NCBI RefSeq assembly: GCF_000177215.2
Contig: NZ_CM001368.1
Location: forward strand, 620,001-684,000
Direction of reading: 5' to 3'
DNA: 64,000 nt
Source of the DNA: Solidesulfovibrio carbinoliphilus subsp. oakridgensis
Lineage (GTDB): Bacteria; Desulfobacterota; Desulfovibrionia; Desulfovibrionales; Desulfovibrionaceae
Positions 25,161-36,962 of the stretch are shown here, in pieces. The notes under the pieces were generated by a model. The model searched no databases and was not told where the DNA came from. It worked only from the letters and a program-made list of their open reading frames with translations. Within the stretch, counting starts at the first letter, position 1, and each line of letters starts with the position of its first letter. Made by a program: the position numbers and the translations under genes.

Positions 25161-25832
25161 ATGGCCGAGACGGTGGTGCGGCTTCGCCGGGTGAGCCGTT
25201 TTTTCGGCGAACGGCCGGTCCTTCGAAACATCGATCTGGACGTCGCTTCCGGGCAGGTGCTCCTGGTCGTCGGCCCCAATGGCGCGGGCAAGTCCACGCT
25301 CCTTCGCATGGTGGCCGGGCTCATGCCGCCAAGCGAAGGCGAGGTGGAAACCGGGCTCGCCCCGGGAGAGATCGGCTATATCGGCCACCGCACGCTCCTC
25401 TATCCGAAGATGACCGCCCGGGCCAACCTGGCCTTCTGGCAGGCTCTCTTCGGGTTCCCCCGGGACGGGGCGGCCGTGGACGCCGCCCTAGCCCGCGTCG
25501 GGCTTTCCCGGTTCGCCGACGAGGAGGCGGGCATCTTCTCGCGCGGCATGTCCCAGCGCCTGAGCCTGGCCCGGGTCTTTCTGACCGCGCCGCGCCTGCT
25601 TTTGCTCGACGAGCCGGCTTCGGGCCTCGATCCGTCCTCGGCCGGCATGCTGCGCCGGGAGATCCGGGACGCCGCCGCCTCGGGCGCGGCCGTGGTCTGG
25701 GTCAGCCACAACATCCTGGCCGATCTGCCGGCCTGCGACCGGGTCCTCTGCCTTCGCGACCGCAAGGCCGCCTACGACGGGCCGGCCGGGGATTTCGACC
25801 CGTCCGGACTGGCCCTGGAGGCGACGTGCTGA
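25161..25832 (+). CDS. ccmA: Haem exporter ATP-binding protein CcmA
   Basis: 223 residues. It is the ABC ATPase of CcmAB, which uses ATP to release holo-CcmE from CcmC. Walker A is VGPNGAGKSTLLR, the signature is SRGMSQRLSLARVFL, and Walker B is RLLLLDEPASGLD, followed by the H-loop VWVSHN. Its last codons overlap ccmB by 7 bp, so the subunits are coupled. The small size and the IGYIGHRTLLYPKMTA Q-loop segment fit CcmA rather than a drug exporter. Confidence 0.95.
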   Translation: MAETVVRLRRVSRFFGERPVLRNIDLDVASGQVLLVVGPNGAGKSTLLRMVAGLMPPSEGEVETGLAPGEIGYIGHRTLLYPKMTARANLAFWQALFGFPRDGAAVDAALARVGLSRFADEEAGIFSRGMSQRLSLARVFLTAPRLLLLDEPASGLDPSSAGMLRREIRDAAASGAAVVWVSHNILADLPACDRVLCLRDRKAAYDGPAGDFDPSGLALEATC

Positions 25833-26503
25833 CCGCCGCCCTGACCATCGCCCGAAAGGACCTGCGCCTCGCCCTGGCCGGGGCCCAGGGGCTGGTCCAG
25901 ACCGTGCTCCTTGGCCTGCTCCTTATTTTCATCATGAGCCTGTCGCGCGAGCCGGGCGAAATGTCGCCCCCCCTGGCTGCGGCCGCCGTCTTCTGGCTGG
26001 CCACGGCCTTTGGCCAGGTCCTGGTCTTCAACCACCTCTTTGGTCTGGAAGAGGCCGAGGGGGCGCGCCTGGGCCTGCTGCTTTCCCCGGCCCCGGCCCA
26101 GGCCGTCTGGCTCGGCAAGGCCGCCGCCGGATGGGTGTTGCTTTTTTGCTGCCAGATGGTATTCGCCCCCGCAGCGGTGGTCTTTCTCGGGCAGCGGATT
26201 GCCGGTTCGGTCTGGCTCGGGCTCGGCGTGGTCGCCGCCGTGGACTGGGGGCTTTGCGCCCTGGGCTCGCTTCTCGGAGCCTTGTCGGTGGGCCGGTCGT
26301 CAAGGGAATCGCTTCTGACCGTGATTCTTTTTCCGCTCCTGGTGCCGGTCCTCCTGGCCGGGATCAGGCTCCTTGAGACCGTGATTTCCGGCCGGGGATT
26401 CGAGGCCGTGGCCGCCTGGGCCGGGACCGTCGGCGCCTTTGACGCCGTTTTTACCGCCGCCGCCCTGGTCCTTTTTCCGTTTCTCTATACCGGCGAGGAA
26501 TAA
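25826..26503 (+). CDS. ccmB: Haem exporter membrane protein CcmB
   Basis: 225 residues with six hydrophobic segments, matching CcmB. The N-terminus (TIARKDLRLALAGAQGLVQT) and the central FNHLFGLEEAEGARLGLLLS are family features. It forms the membrane part of CcmAB. It overlaps ccmA upstream, and ccmC begins 8 bp after its stop. Confidence 0.93.
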   Translation: MLTAALTIARKDLRLALAGAQGLVQTVLLGLLLIFIMSLSREPGEMSPPLAAAAVFWLATAFGQVLVFNHLFGLEEAEGARLGLLLSPAPAQAVWLGKAAAGWVLLFCCQMVFAPAAVVFLGQRIAGSVWLGLGVVAAVDWGLCALGSLLGALSVGRSSRESLLTVILFPLLVPVLLAGIRLLETVISGRGFEAVAAWAGTVGAFDAVFTAAALVLFPFLYTGEE

Positions 26504-26510
26504 GGCTTCC

Positions 26511-27179
26511 ATGATCCGCATCTGCGCCCTGGCCGCCGCGGCCGCCTCCATCCTGGCCCAGTGGGCCATCTGGTATTACGCCCCGGTGGAAGAGTCCATG
26601 GGCGTGGTCCAGAAGATTTTCTACACCCACCTGCCCATGGCCTGGTGGTCGTTCGTCAGCTTTTTCGTGGTCTTCGTGGCCTCCATCCTCTATCTGGCCA
26701 AGCGACGCGACAAATACGCCCGCCTGGCTGGCGCGGCCGCCGAGTTGGGCGTCTTGTTCGCCGGCCTGGCCCTGGCCACCGGCATGTGCTGGGCCCGGCC
26801 CATCTGGAACGTCTGGTGGACCTGGGACCCACGGCTCACCACCACGCTGGTCATGTGGTTCGTCTACGCCGCGTACCTGCTCCTGCGGTCCTCTGACGTC
26901 GGCGGCGCCCGCCGGGACGCGGTCCTGGCCGTCCTTGGCGTGGTGGCCTTTCTGGACGTGCCCCTGGTCTTTATTTCCGCCCGCTACTGGCGCAGCATCC
27001 ACCCGGCCGTTTTCGGCCCCCAGGGCGGCGGCATGGAGCCGGAGATGTGGCTGGCCATGGTCGCCAACCTCGTGGCCATGGGGCTGCTCTGGCTGGCCCT
27101 GCTCCTGGCCCGCTCCCGGCAACTGGCCGCCAAGGACGCCGTGGCGGCGCTTTTCCGCCACGGCGCCGTAAGGAACTGA
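26511..27179 (+). CDS. ccmC: Haem attachment membrane protein CcmC
   Basis: 222 residues with six membrane spans. It loads haem onto CcmE. The WWD motif RPIWNVWWTWDPRLT lies at ~97-111, and haem-coordinating His candidates occur in FYTHLPMAWW (~40) and RSIHPAVF (~165). The start is the ATG after the ccmB stop; upstream in-frame codons lie within ccmB. The ccmD ATG follows at +1, so these genes are tightly packed. Confidence 0.95.
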   Translation: MIRICALAAAAASILAQWAIWYYAPVEESMGVVQKIFYTHLPMAWWSFVSFFVVFVASILYLAKRRDKYARLAGAAAELGVLFAGLALATGMCWARPIWNVWWTWDPRLTTTLVMWFVYAAYLLLRSSDVGGARRDAVLAVLGVVAFLDVPLVFISARYWRSIHPAVFGPQGGGMEPEMWLAMVANLVAMGLLWLALLLARSRQLAAKDAVAALFRHGAVRN

Positions 27180-27180
27180 C

Positions 27181-27321
27181 ATGGGAAAGGAACAGTATCT
27201 TTTTGCCGCCAACGTCATTGTCTGGGTCGGCATCGGCTGCTACGTGGCCTTTCTGGCCGCCGCCCAGAAGCGGCTGGAACGCCGCCTCAAACGCATGGAG
27301 GTCCTCGGTGACGACGACTGA
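27181..27321 (+). CDS. ccmD: Small membrane protein CcmD-like
   Basis: 46 residues: a short N-terminus (MGKEQYLFAAN), one hydrophobic helix (VIVWVGIGCYVAFLAAA), then a basic segment (QKRLERRLKRMEVLG). Size, topology and position directly after ccmC match CcmD, which stabilises the CcmABC-CcmE complex. It begins one base after the ccmC stop and overlaps the following TPR gene by 14 bp. Sequence conservation in CcmD is weak, so the call leans on context. Confidence 0.8.
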   Translation: MGKEQYLFAANVIVWVGIGCYVAFLAAAQKRLERRLKRMEVLGDDD

Positions 27322-27928
27322 GCGCGCAACCGTCCCCAACGCTCCGGGCCCCAATGCCTCGGGCCGGATGGTTCTGACTTTTGTGGCCTTTGCCCTGGCC
27401 GTGGTGTTCATTGCCTCCTTCGTGTACCGGCTGCAGCGCCCGAGCCTCGAGGTGCGCCAGCAGCCGAAGAAGGGCGGCATGCCCGAGGCCATGGGCCAGG
27501 CCATGAACGGCCCCATGAAGGAAGTCATGGAGCTCATGCAAAAGCTCCAGGAGAATCCCGACGATCCGGGGCTCCAGATGGCCATGGCCGAACGCTTCAT
27601 GGCCATGGGTGCCCATGACCGGGCCAAGGTCTTCCTGGACAAGGTGGCCAAGGTCCGCCCCGACGACCCGGATGTGCAAAACGCCCTGGGGGTGGTCCGC
27701 TACAACCTGAAGGACCTGGACGGGGCCAAGGCCGCCTTCGAGGGCCTGCTCGCCCGCGATCCCGAGGACTACCGGGCCCGGTTCAACCTGGGCCTGCTCT
27801 ACAAATATGCCCTGAACCAGCCGGAAAAGGCCAAGGAGGCCTTCGACGCGGTCATCGCCTCGCCAAAGACCGATCCCGAGACCCGGCAGACGGCTACCAA
27901 GGAACGCGACGAAAAGCCCGCTCCGTAA
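27308..27928 (+). CDS. TPR protein of the cytochrome c maturation cluster (CcmI/NrfG-like)
   Basis: 206 residues from a GTG behind GGAGG (spacing 7). A single N-terminal membrane helix (~22-40) is followed by a Met-rich linker and about three tetratricopeptide repeats (HDRAKVFLDKVAKVRPDDPD, LKDLDGAKAAFEGLLARDPED, NQPEKAKEAFDAVIASPKTD). TPR proteins such as CcmI/CycH present apocytochromes to the ligation complex. Its overlap with ccmD supports that role. CcmG and CcmH, which keep the CxxCH motif reduced, are not found beside it. Confidence 0.8.
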   Translation: MTTTERATVPNAPGPNASGRMVLTFVAFALAVVFIASFVYRLQRPSLEVRQQPKKGGMPEAMGQAMNGPMKEVMELMQKLQENPDDPGLQMAMAERFMAMGAHDRAKVFLDKVAKVRPDDPDVQNALGVVRYNLKDLDGAKAAFEGLLARDPEDYRARFNLGLLYKYALNQPEKAKEAFDAVIASPKTDPETRQTATKERDEKPAP

Positions 27929-28052
27929 GGCCGGATTGCTTTTCATGACGATTTGGTGAATGTAGACGCAAATAGTGGGGTAGGCCGGCCGGGGCGGCCC
28001 GGACGGTGTGCGCCACGAATTCTGACGCCAACCGCAACGGGAGGAAGTGTCG

Positions 28053-29222
28053 ATGATGGGCAGGAAATGGATGCGTATGAGCCTTTTTGGGGCTGCCTTG
28101 GGCCTGACGCTTGGCCTCTCGGCCACAGGGGCGCGGGCTGACGGAACCATCAAGATCGCCGTGCCTTCGCCCTATACCGGCAGCGCCGCCGGTTACGGCG
28201 AAAACGTCAAGGCCGGCGTGGCCATGAAGATCGACGAGATCAACGCCGCCGGCGGCGTGGGCGGCAAGAAGCTCGAAGCCGTCTACCTCGACGAGCAGTG
28301 CGAGCCCCGCGAGGCGGCCACCGTTTCCTCCTCCATCGCCAACGATCCCGACATCGTCGGCATCGTCGGCCATCTGTGCTCCTCGGCCCAACTGGCCGCG
28401 CTGCCGACCTACGTGCGCGAAGGCGTGCCCGCCATTTCGCCGACCGCCACCAGCGTGGCCATAAGCGACAAGAACAAGGACGAGAAGGGCAAGGTCTGGG
28501 CGTTTCGCAACGTCTACCGCGACGACTTCCAGGGCAAGTTTCTGGCGGATTACGTGGACAAGGTGCTGGGCCTCAAAAAGGTCGCCATCTTCTACGAAAA
28601 TAACGACTACGGTATCGGTCTCAAGGACGCCTTCGTCAAGGAAGGCAAAAAGCTCGGCCTGACCATCGTCGGCGAGGAAGCCTACAAGAAGGGCGACCAG
28701 GACTACACGCCCCAGCTGACCAAGCTCAAGAGCGCAGCTCCCCAGGCTATGTTCATCGCCGGCTACTACCCCGAAGGCGCGCTGATTGCGGACCAGGCGA
28801 AAAAGATCGGCTTGAGCGTCCCGAAGTTCGGCGCCGACGGCTTTGACAATGCCGACTACATGAAGCTCGGCGGCGCCGCCGTCGACGACACCTACCTGAC
28901 CGCCCCCTTTCTGGCCGAGACCGCCGGGGCCGACGCCAAGAAGTTCATCGAGGACTTCAAGGCCAAGTACAAACGCGAGGTCGACTGGATGAGCGCCAAC
29001 GCCTACGACGCCACCGGCATGCTCGCGGCCGCCATCGCCAAGGCCGGTCCGGACCGGGCCAAGATCCGCGACTACCTGGCCGGCATGGACAGCCCGGAAA
29101 AGGGCTACAAGGGCGTGACCGGCGTCAACTATTTCGACGCCAACGGCGACTGCCAGAAGCCGGCCAACGTCAAGATGGTCAAGGGAGGGGTATTCGTGCC
29201 CGCTCCCAAGCAGATGAACTAG
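28053..29222 (+). CDS. livJ: Branched-chain amino-acid ABC transporter substrate-binding protein
   Basis: 389 residues. The start is the first of two adjacent ATGs 7 nt behind GGGAGGA. The signal peptide ends GLSATGARAD (cleavage near residue 31). The type I binding fold shows IKIAVPSPYTGSAAGYGENV, DEINAAGGVGGKKLE, and GIVGHLCSSAQLAALPTY in the ligand site. It collects branched-chain or related amino acids in the periplasm. The four other liv genes follow, behind a strong stem-loop, which would give the binding protein more transcript than the membrane parts. Confidence 0.92.
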   Translation: MMGRKWMRMSLFGAALGLTLGLSATGARADGTIKIAVPSPYTGSAAGYGENVKAGVAMKIDEINAAGGVGGKKLEAVYLDEQCEPREAATVSSSIANDPDIVGIVGHLCSSAQLAALPTYVREGVPAISPTATSVAISDKNKDEKGKVWAFRNVYRDDFQGKFLADYVDKVLGLKKVAIFYENNDYGIGLKDAFVKEGKKLGLTIVGEEAYKKGDQDYTPQLTKLKSAAPQAMFIAGYYPEGALIADQAKKIGLSVPKFGADGFDNADYMKLGGAAVDDTYLTAPFLAETAGADAKKFIEDFKAKYKREVDWMSANAYDATGMLAAAIAKAGPDRAKIRDYLAGMDSPEKGYKGVTGVNYFDANGDCQKPANVKMVKGGVFVPAPKQMN

Positions 29223-29247
29223 CGCGACGCCGCAAAGGACATGGAAC

Positions 29248-29283
29248 GCGAACAGGCTGGACCCGATCCAGCCTGTTCGCTTT
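29248..29283 (+). terminator. Strong stem-loop between livJ and livH
   Basis: A perfect 13-bp stem, GCGAACAGGCTGG / CCAGCCTGTTCGC, with a 7-base loop and a weak TTT tail. It sits 25 bp after the livJ stop. The short T run suggests partial termination or protection of the livJ mRNA end, a common way to raise binding-protein levels over the permease. Confidence 0.7.
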
Positions 29284-29323
29284 ATAGCCCACCAAGACAC
29301 CCTCAACCGTTTCGGAGCGGACG

Positions 29324-30208
29324 TTGTTTGAACAGCAGCTCGTCAACGGGTTCACCCTGGGCCTGATCTATGCGCTGATCGCCGTGGGCTACACCATGGT
29401 CTACGGCGTCATCGAGCTCATCAATTTCGCCCACGGCGAAATTTACATGCTCGGGGCCTTCCTGACCCTGTCGTTTATTTCCCTGGGCCTGCCGCTGCCC
29501 CTGGCCGTGCTTCTGGCCATGCTGGCCACGGCCGCCATCGGCGTCCTGCTCGACATCATCGCCTATCGGCCGCTTCGCGACGCTCCTCGGCTCGCGGCGC
29601 TCATCACGGCCATCGGCATGTCGATCTTCCTGCAGAACCTGGCCATGATCATTTGGGGCAGCCGGCCGTTGCCCTTTCCCAAGCAGGCCCTGCCGGCGTT
29701 TTTCAGCGACCCGGCCGTGACGTTTTCCGACGTCACCATTTCCTGGATGCAGGTGTCCATCTACGTGGTGGCGCTGCTCCTCATGCTCGGCCTCAATCTC
29801 ATCATCACCCGGACCCGGACCGGCACGGCCATGCGCGCCCTGGCCCAGAACCAGACCGCGGCCGCCCTTATGGGCATAAACGTCAACCGGGTCATCTCCT
29901 TCACCTTTGCCCTGGGTTCGGGCATGGGAGCCGTGGCCGGCATCATGGTCTCCATGTATTACAATACCATGTATCCGACCATGGGGTATCTGGCCGGGGT
30001 CAAGGCCTTTGCCGCGGCCGTGCTCGGCGGCATCGGTTCCGTGCCCGGAGCCATGCTCGGCGGGGTGGTGCTCGGCATCGCCGAAACCCTCGGCGCGGGC
30101 TATATTTCCTCCCCCTACCGCGACGGCGTGGCCTACGCGGTCATGATCCTGGTCATCATCTTCCGCCCCTCCGGCCTTCTCGGCCGGTCCGTGGTGGACA
30201 AGGCCTAA
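29324..30208 (+). CDS. livH: Branched-chain amino-acid permease LivH
   Basis: 294 residues with about eight membrane helices. It starts at a TTG (MFEQQLVNGFTLG) behind a GGAG. Family motifs are YTMVYGVIELINFAHGEIYM near residue 25 and the EAA-like loop QTAALMGINVNRVI. It forms the transmembrane pore with LivM. No ATG is available near this conserved beginning, so the TTG is favoured. Confidence 0.93.
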   Translation: MFEQQLVNGFTLGLIYALIAVGYTMVYGVIELINFAHGEIYMLGAFLTLSFISLGLPLPLAVLLAMLATAAIGVLLDIIAYRPLRDAPRLAALITAIGMSIFLQNLAMIIWGSRPLPFPKQALPAFFSDPAVTFSDVTISWMQVSIYVVALLLMLGLNLIITRTRTGTAMRALAQNQTAAALMGINVNRVISFTFALGSGMGAVAGIMVSMYYNTMYPTMGYLAGVKAFAAAVLGGIGSVPGAMLGGVVLGIAETLGAGYISSPYRDGVAYAVMILVIIFRPSGLLGRSVVDKA

Positions 30209-30254
30209 CCCGGCCGGCCGGTTCCCCCGGCCGCCCGAAACGACCGGAAAAAGC

Positions 30255-31301
30255 ATGCGTGGCTCGTTAAAAACTCTCCTGTATGTCCTCGCGGCGGCGG
30301 CCCTGGCCTATCCCTTGCTGCCGTTTCGCGACGTGTACGTCCTGCACGTCCTGGTCCTCATCATGGTCTACATGGTCCTGGCCATGGGATTGAACATTCT
30401 GCCGGGCTTCTGCGGCCTGCTCGATCTCGGGTTCGTGGGCTTTTACGGCATCGGGGCCTATACCGCCGGCCTGCTCACCATCCATTACAACATGTCGTTC
30501 TGGGTGATCGTGCCGCTTGCGGCCCTAAACGGCGCCTTTTTCGGGATCCTGCTCGGCGTTCCCACCCTGCGGCTGGTCGGGGACTATTTCGCCATCGTCA
30601 CCTTCGGATTCTCCGAACTCGTGGTCCTCTTTCTGACCAACGAGATATGGCTGACCCGGGGGCCGCTCGGCGTTCCGGGCATCGCGCCGGTGTCCCTCGA
30701 TGTCACCTGGCTGGCCACGCTCCTTGGCGTGGACGAGCGGTGGCGCTACGCCTTCCGGGGCGAGGTGCCGTACTACTACCTGGCCATGGCCATGGTGCTT
30801 CTGGTCTACATCGGCATGCGCCGGCTCGAGGATTCGCGCCTCGGCCGGGCCTGGCTGGCCATCCGCGAGGACCCCATGGCCGCCGCCTCGACCGGTGTCA
30901 ACCTGCTCGCCTACAAGGTCATCGCCTTTGCCGTCTCGGCCGCCATCGGCGCCATGGCCGGCGCCTTTTTCGCCCGGTGGACGCTTTTCATTTCCCCGGA
31001 CATGTTCAAGTTCTGGGAATCGTTTCTGGTCTTGTGCATGGTCGTCCTCGGCGGCCTTGGCAACATCAACGGGGCCCTGGTCGGCGCGGTCATCCTCATC
31101 GCCCTGGGCGAAATCCTGCGGGTGATCCTGCCCAAGCTCGGGCTGCCGGCCGAGACCCGTTTCCTGGCATACGGCCTCATCATGGTCCTGATCATGCGTT
31201 TCCGCCCGGGCGGCATCTTCACCCAGGTGGCCGAATCGACCATGCAAAGCGGACTGATAAAGGAACTGCGCGCGAAACTTGCCGCGCGGCGGACGGCGTA
31301 A
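30255..31301 (+). CDS. livM: Branched-chain amino-acid permease LivM
   Basis: 348 residues. Nine or ten hydrophobic segments and the signature NILPGFCGLLDLGFVGFYGI mark it as LivM; the cytoplasmic loop AWLAIREDPMAAASTGVN contacts the ATPases. It pairs with LivH. The TAA stop overlaps the livG ATG region by only a base of spacing, so the permease and ATPase genes are translated together. Confidence 0.94.
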   Translation: MRGSLKTLLYVLAAAALAYPLLPFRDVYVLHVLVLIMVYMVLAMGLNILPGFCGLLDLGFVGFYGIGAYTAGLLTIHYNMSFWVIVPLAALNGAFFGILLGVPTLRLVGDYFAIVTFGFSELVVLFLTNEIWLTRGPLGVPGIAPVSLDVTWLATLLGVDERWRYAFRGEVPYYYLAMAMVLLVYIGMRRLEDSRLGRAWLAIREDPMAAASTGVNLLAYKVIAFAVSAAIGAMAGAFFARWTLFISPDMFKFWESFLVLCMVVLGGLGNINGALVGAVILIALGEILRVILPKLGLPAETRFLAYGLIMVLIMRFRPGGIFTQVAESTMQSGLIKELRAKLAARRTA

Positions 31302-31302
31302 T

Positions 31303-32080
31303 ATGGATGCGATCTTGAAAGTGGAAGGGGTCAGCAAACGCTTCGGCGGGCTCATGGCCCTGGCCGACGTTTCCTTCGAAGTGCCCAAGGGGTCGATCCT
31401 CGGGCTTATCGGCCCCAACGGCGCGGGCAAAACCACCATGTTCAACTGCGTGGCCGGCATCTACAAGCCGACCGAGGGCCGCATCGTCTTTGGCGAGGCC
31501 GGAAGGCAAAAAGACGTGGCCGGCAGCAAGCCCGAGCGCATGACCACGCTCGGCGTGGCCCGGACGTTTCAGAACATCCGGCTTTTCTCCTCGCTCACCG
31601 TGCTCGACAACGTCCGCATCGGCCGGCACTGCCGGACCGCGTCAAACTTCTTCGGTGCGGTGCTGCGGACCCGGTCGCAAAAGGCCGAAGAGCGGCGGAT
31701 CCTCGATGCCGCCATGGAATGCCTGGACTTCGTGGGACTCGGGGAGCAGGCTCTGTCCCAGGCCGCGAGCCTCTCCTACGGCGACCAGCGCCGCCTGGAA
31801 ATCGCCCGGGCCCTGGCCACCGAGCCCAAGCTGCTCCTGCTTGACGAACCGGCGGCCGGCATGAACCCCAAGGAGACCGAATCCCTGGTCGACCTCATCC
31901 ACGCCATTTTGGCCCGTGACGTCACGGTGGTCCTCATCGAACATGACATGAAGCTCGTCATGCGCATCTGCGCCCGGCTGGTCGTTCTCGACCACGGGGT
32001 CAAAATAGCCGACGGTTCCCCCAAAGAGGTCCGGGCCAACCCGGACGTCATCGAGGCCTATCTCGGCAAGGGGGCGGCCC

Positions 32081-32088
<8 letters not shown>
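31303..32088 (+). CDS. livG: Branched-chain amino-acid ABC transporter ATPase LivG
   Basis: 261 residues. Walker A GPNGAGKTTMFN, signature LSYGDQRRLEIARAL, Walker B LLLLDEPAAGMN and H-loop IEHDMKLV are intact. The insert after Q-loop TFQNIRLFSSLTVLDNV is typical of LivG. The start is the ATG right after the livM stop; the longer in-frame start lies inside livM. Its 3' end overlaps livF by 8 bp. Confidence 0.95.
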
Positions 32089-34271
<2,183 letters not shown>

Positions 34272-34272
34272 T

Positions 34273-35823
34273 ATGTCCGCTCCCGACAAGGTCGTCATCC
34301 TGGACTTCGGGTCCCAGTACACCCAGCTCATCGCCCGCCGCGTGCGCGAGGCCGGGGTCTATTCGGAAATCCATCCCTGCACCGTCAACGCCGCCCAGGT
34401 GAGGGCCATGGCCCCCAAGGCGCTGATCCTCTCCGGCGGGCCGTCGAGCGTCACCGACGCCGATGCGCCGCCCTTTGATCCGGCCGTGTTCGACCTCGAA
34501 CTCCCGATCCTTTGCATCTGCTACGGCATGCAGCTTCTGGCCCACACCCAGCCCGGGGGCACGGTCGCCGCGTCCACGGACCGGGAATACGGCCGGGCCG
34601 AACTGACCGTCCTGGCCGATGTGCCGCTGTTCGCCGGCCTGCCCGAAGCCGGAAGCCACACGGTCTGGATGTCCCACGGCGACAAGGTGACCGCGCCGCC
34701 GGCCGGCTTCGTGGTGGCCGCGCGCACGAAAAACGTGGACATCGCCGCCCTGGCCAATGTCGAGCGGCGCATCTACGCCCTGCAGTTCCACCCCGAGGTG
34801 GCCCATACCGAGGACGGCGAACGCATCCTCGGCAATTTCCTTTTCCGTATCGCCGGGTTGACTCCCGGGTGGACCATGGCGAGCTTCGTCGAGACGGAAC
34901 TTGCCGCCCTCAAGGAAAAGGTTGGGGACGACGAAGTGGTCTGCGCCCTGTCCGGCGGCGTGGATTCCACCGTGGTCGCGGTCATGCTCCACAAGGCCAT
35001 CGGCAAAAAGCTCCACTGCATCTTTGTGGACAACGGGCTTTTGCGCCTCGGCGAGGGCGAGGAGGTGGCCGCCTACCTGCGCGAGCACTTCGACCTCAAC
35101 CTGCACTACATCAATGCGTCAAAGCTCTTTCTCGACCGTCTGGCCGGCGTGACCGACCCGGAGCAAAAGCGCAAGATCATCGGCACCTCCTTCATCGAGG
35201 TCTTCGAAGTCGAGGCGGCCAAGCTGCCCAAGGTCAAGTATCTGGCCCAGGGGACGCTCTATCCCGACGTCATCGAGTCGGTTTCCTTCAAGGGCCCGTC
35301 CGCCGTCATCAAAAGCCACCACAACGTCGGCGGCCTGCCCGATGTCATGAAGCTCGAACTCATCGAACCGTTGCGGGAGCTTTTCAAGGACGAGGTGCGC
35401 AAGGTCGCGGTGGAGCTTGGCATGCCGGACTTCATCATCTGGCGCCATCCCTTCCCCGGACCGGGCCTGGCCATCCGCATCATCGGAGAAGTGACTGAGG
35501 AACGGCTTGAGATTTTGCGTCGAACGGATAAGATCGTGCAGAGCGAACTTCTGGCCTCGGGCTGGTACCGCAAGGTCTGGCAGGGGTTCGCCGTGCTGTT
35601 GCCACTCAAGACCGTCGGGGTCATGGGCGACGGGCGCACTTACGAAAACGTGGCCGCCATCCGGGTGGTGGACAGCCTGGACGCCATGACGGCGGACTGG
35701 TCGCGCCTGCCCTCCGAAATCCTGGCCTCCATGTCGGGCCGCATCATCAACGAAGTCAAAGGCGTCAACCGGGTGGTGTTCGACATCTCCTCCAAGCCGC
35801 CAAGCACCATCGAGTGGGAATAA
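34273..35823 (+). CDS. guaA: GMP synthase (glutamine-hydrolysing)
   Basis: 516 residues. The N-terminal class I amidotransferase domain has nucleophile Cys83 in [11 protein letters not shown] and the His/Glu pair in [12 protein letters not shown]. The ATP pyrophosphatase domain has the P-loop [13 protein letters not shown], and the C-terminal dimer domain ends in PPSTIEWE. It turns XMP into GMP. The start follows guaB directly; longer frames fall within guaB. Confidence 0.97.
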   Translation: MSAPDKVVILDFGSQYTQLIARRVREAGVYSEIHPCTVNAAQVRAMAPKALILSGGPSSVTDADAPPFDPAVFDLELPILCICYGMQLLAHTQPGGTVAASTDREYGRAELTVLADVPLFAGLPEAGSHTVWMSHGDKVTAPPAGFVVAARTKNVDIAALANVERRIYALQFHPEVAHTEDGERILGNFLFRIAGLTPGWTMASFVETELAALKEKVGDDEVVCALSGGVDSTVVAVMLHKAIGKKLHCIFVDNGLLRLGEGEEVAAYLREHFDLNLHYINASKLFLDRLAGVTDPEQKRKIIGTSFIEVFEVEAAKLPKVKYLAQGTLYPDVIESVSFKGPSAVIKSHHNVGGLPDVMKLELIEPLRELFKDEVRKVAVELGMPDFIIWRHPFPGPGLAIRIIGEVTEERLEILRRTDKIVQSELLASGWYRKVWQGFAVLLPLKTVGVMGDGRTYENVAAIRVVDSLDAMTADWSRLPSEILASMSGRIINEVKGVNRVVFDISSKPPSTIEWE

Positions 35824-35875
35824 CCGCCGTCATCCGCAACCCGGCCGGCGCATGCTGGCGAAAAAGAGCAAGCCT

Positions 35876-36355
35876 ATGTTTGGCATTGGTTCCACAGAGC
35901 TTCTGATCATCCTGGTGGTGGCCCTGATCGTCATCGGCCCCTCCAAGCTGCCCGATCTCATGCGGACGCTTGGCAAGGGCATGGCGGAATTTCGGCGCAT
36001 GAGCAGCGACGTGAAGTCCACGTTCGAGGCCGAGGTGGACCGGGCCGACCGGGAAAACCGGCAAGCCGAGGCCAGGAAGGAATTGTATCCCGAACAGGCC
36101 GCGGCGGCCCAGTCGGCCGCTTCGGTCGAAACGGTCGCCGCCCCCTCGGGCGCGGCCCCGGCCGTCAAGCCGGCCGCTCCGGCCCAGCCGGCCGGCGCGC
36201 CGGAACATGCCGGCAACACGGCCGAGGCCTCTTCGGCCAAGGCGGACCCGGCGGCCAAAACCCACGCCACTCCGGCCGACGCGGCCAAGGCCGTGGCCAG
36301 CAAGCAGGACGAGGCCAACGAGGCCGCTCCCGGCAAGGAGGCCCCGACCGCCTAG
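35876..36355 (+). CDS. tatB: Sec-independent translocase protein TatB
   Basis: 159 residues. The N-terminus [20 protein letters not shown] is the TatA/B membrane helix, followed by the GPSKLP hinge and an amphipathic helix ([20 protein letters not shown]). The Glu in STELL at position 8 and the long helix favour TatB over TatA. The last ~90 residues are an Ala/Pro-rich low-complexity tail. An ATG eight codons upstream (MLAKKSKP) is possible but would spoil the family start. tatC and tatA are not in the window. Confidence 0.85.
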   Translation: MFGIGSTELLIILVVALIVIGPSKLPDLMRTLGKGMAEFRRMSSDVKSTFEAEVDRADRENRQAEARKELYPEQAAAAQSAASVETVAAPSGAAPAVKPAAPAQPAGAPEHAGNTAEASSAKADPAAKTHATPADAAKAVASKQDEANEAAPGKEAPTA

Positions 36356-36371
36356 GCGGACGGGGAACGCC

Positions 36372-36962
36372 ATGACCGAACGCTTTGGCACGTATTCCCG
36401 CGAGACAGGGGAAACCCGGGTGGCCGTTGAGATCGCCCTTGACGGCGCGGGCACGGCGGCGGTGGACACCGGCTTCGGGTTTGCCGACCACATGCTCAAT
36501 CTCCTGGCCTTCTGGGCCGCCTTCGACCTCAAGCTGACCTGCCGGGGCGACATGGAGGTCGATGCCCACCATTCCCTGGAGGACGCGGCCATCTGCCTGG
36601 GCGAGGCCTTTCGCCAGGCCCTGGGCGACCGGGCCGGCATCGCCCGGGTCGGCATGGCCAAGGTGCCCATGGACGAGGCCCTGTGCGAGGTGGTGGTGGA
36701 CCTTTCGGGACGCCCGTATCTCGTGTACAGGGAAAACGTGTTGCCGCCGGTGATCGCCGGCGAGGAAAAGGACCTGTGGCGGGAGTTTTTCAAGTCCTTT
36801 GCCGTTTCCGCCCGCATGAACCTTCACATCCATTACGAATACGGCCAAAATGGCCATCATCTGGTGGAAGCGGCCTTCAAGGCGCTGGGATTGGCCCTGC
36901 GTCGTGCCGTGGCCGCCTACGGATCGGGCAGGGTGCCGAGCACCAAAGGGAGCCTGGATTGA
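36372..36962 (+). CDS. hisB: Imidazoleglycerol-phosphate dehydratase
   Basis: 196 residues, the monofunctional form. It performs step six of histidine synthesis. Metal-binding His motifs are [15 protein letters not shown] and [18 protein letters not shown], with the second pair in [20 protein letters not shown]. The N-terminus carries [16 protein letters not shown]. It overlaps the next gene by one base. hisA lies one gene further on, so the histidine genes are partly clustered here. Confidence 0.96.
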   Translation: MTERFGTYSRETGETRVAVEIALDGAGTAAVDTGFGFADHMLNLLAFWAAFDLKLTCRGDMEVDAHHSLEDAAICLGEAFRQALGDRAGIARVGMAKVPMDEALCEVVVDLSGRPYLVYRENVLPPVIAGEEKDLWREFFKSFAVSARMNLHIHYEYGQNGHHLVEAAFKALGLALRRAVAAYGSGRVPSTKGSLD

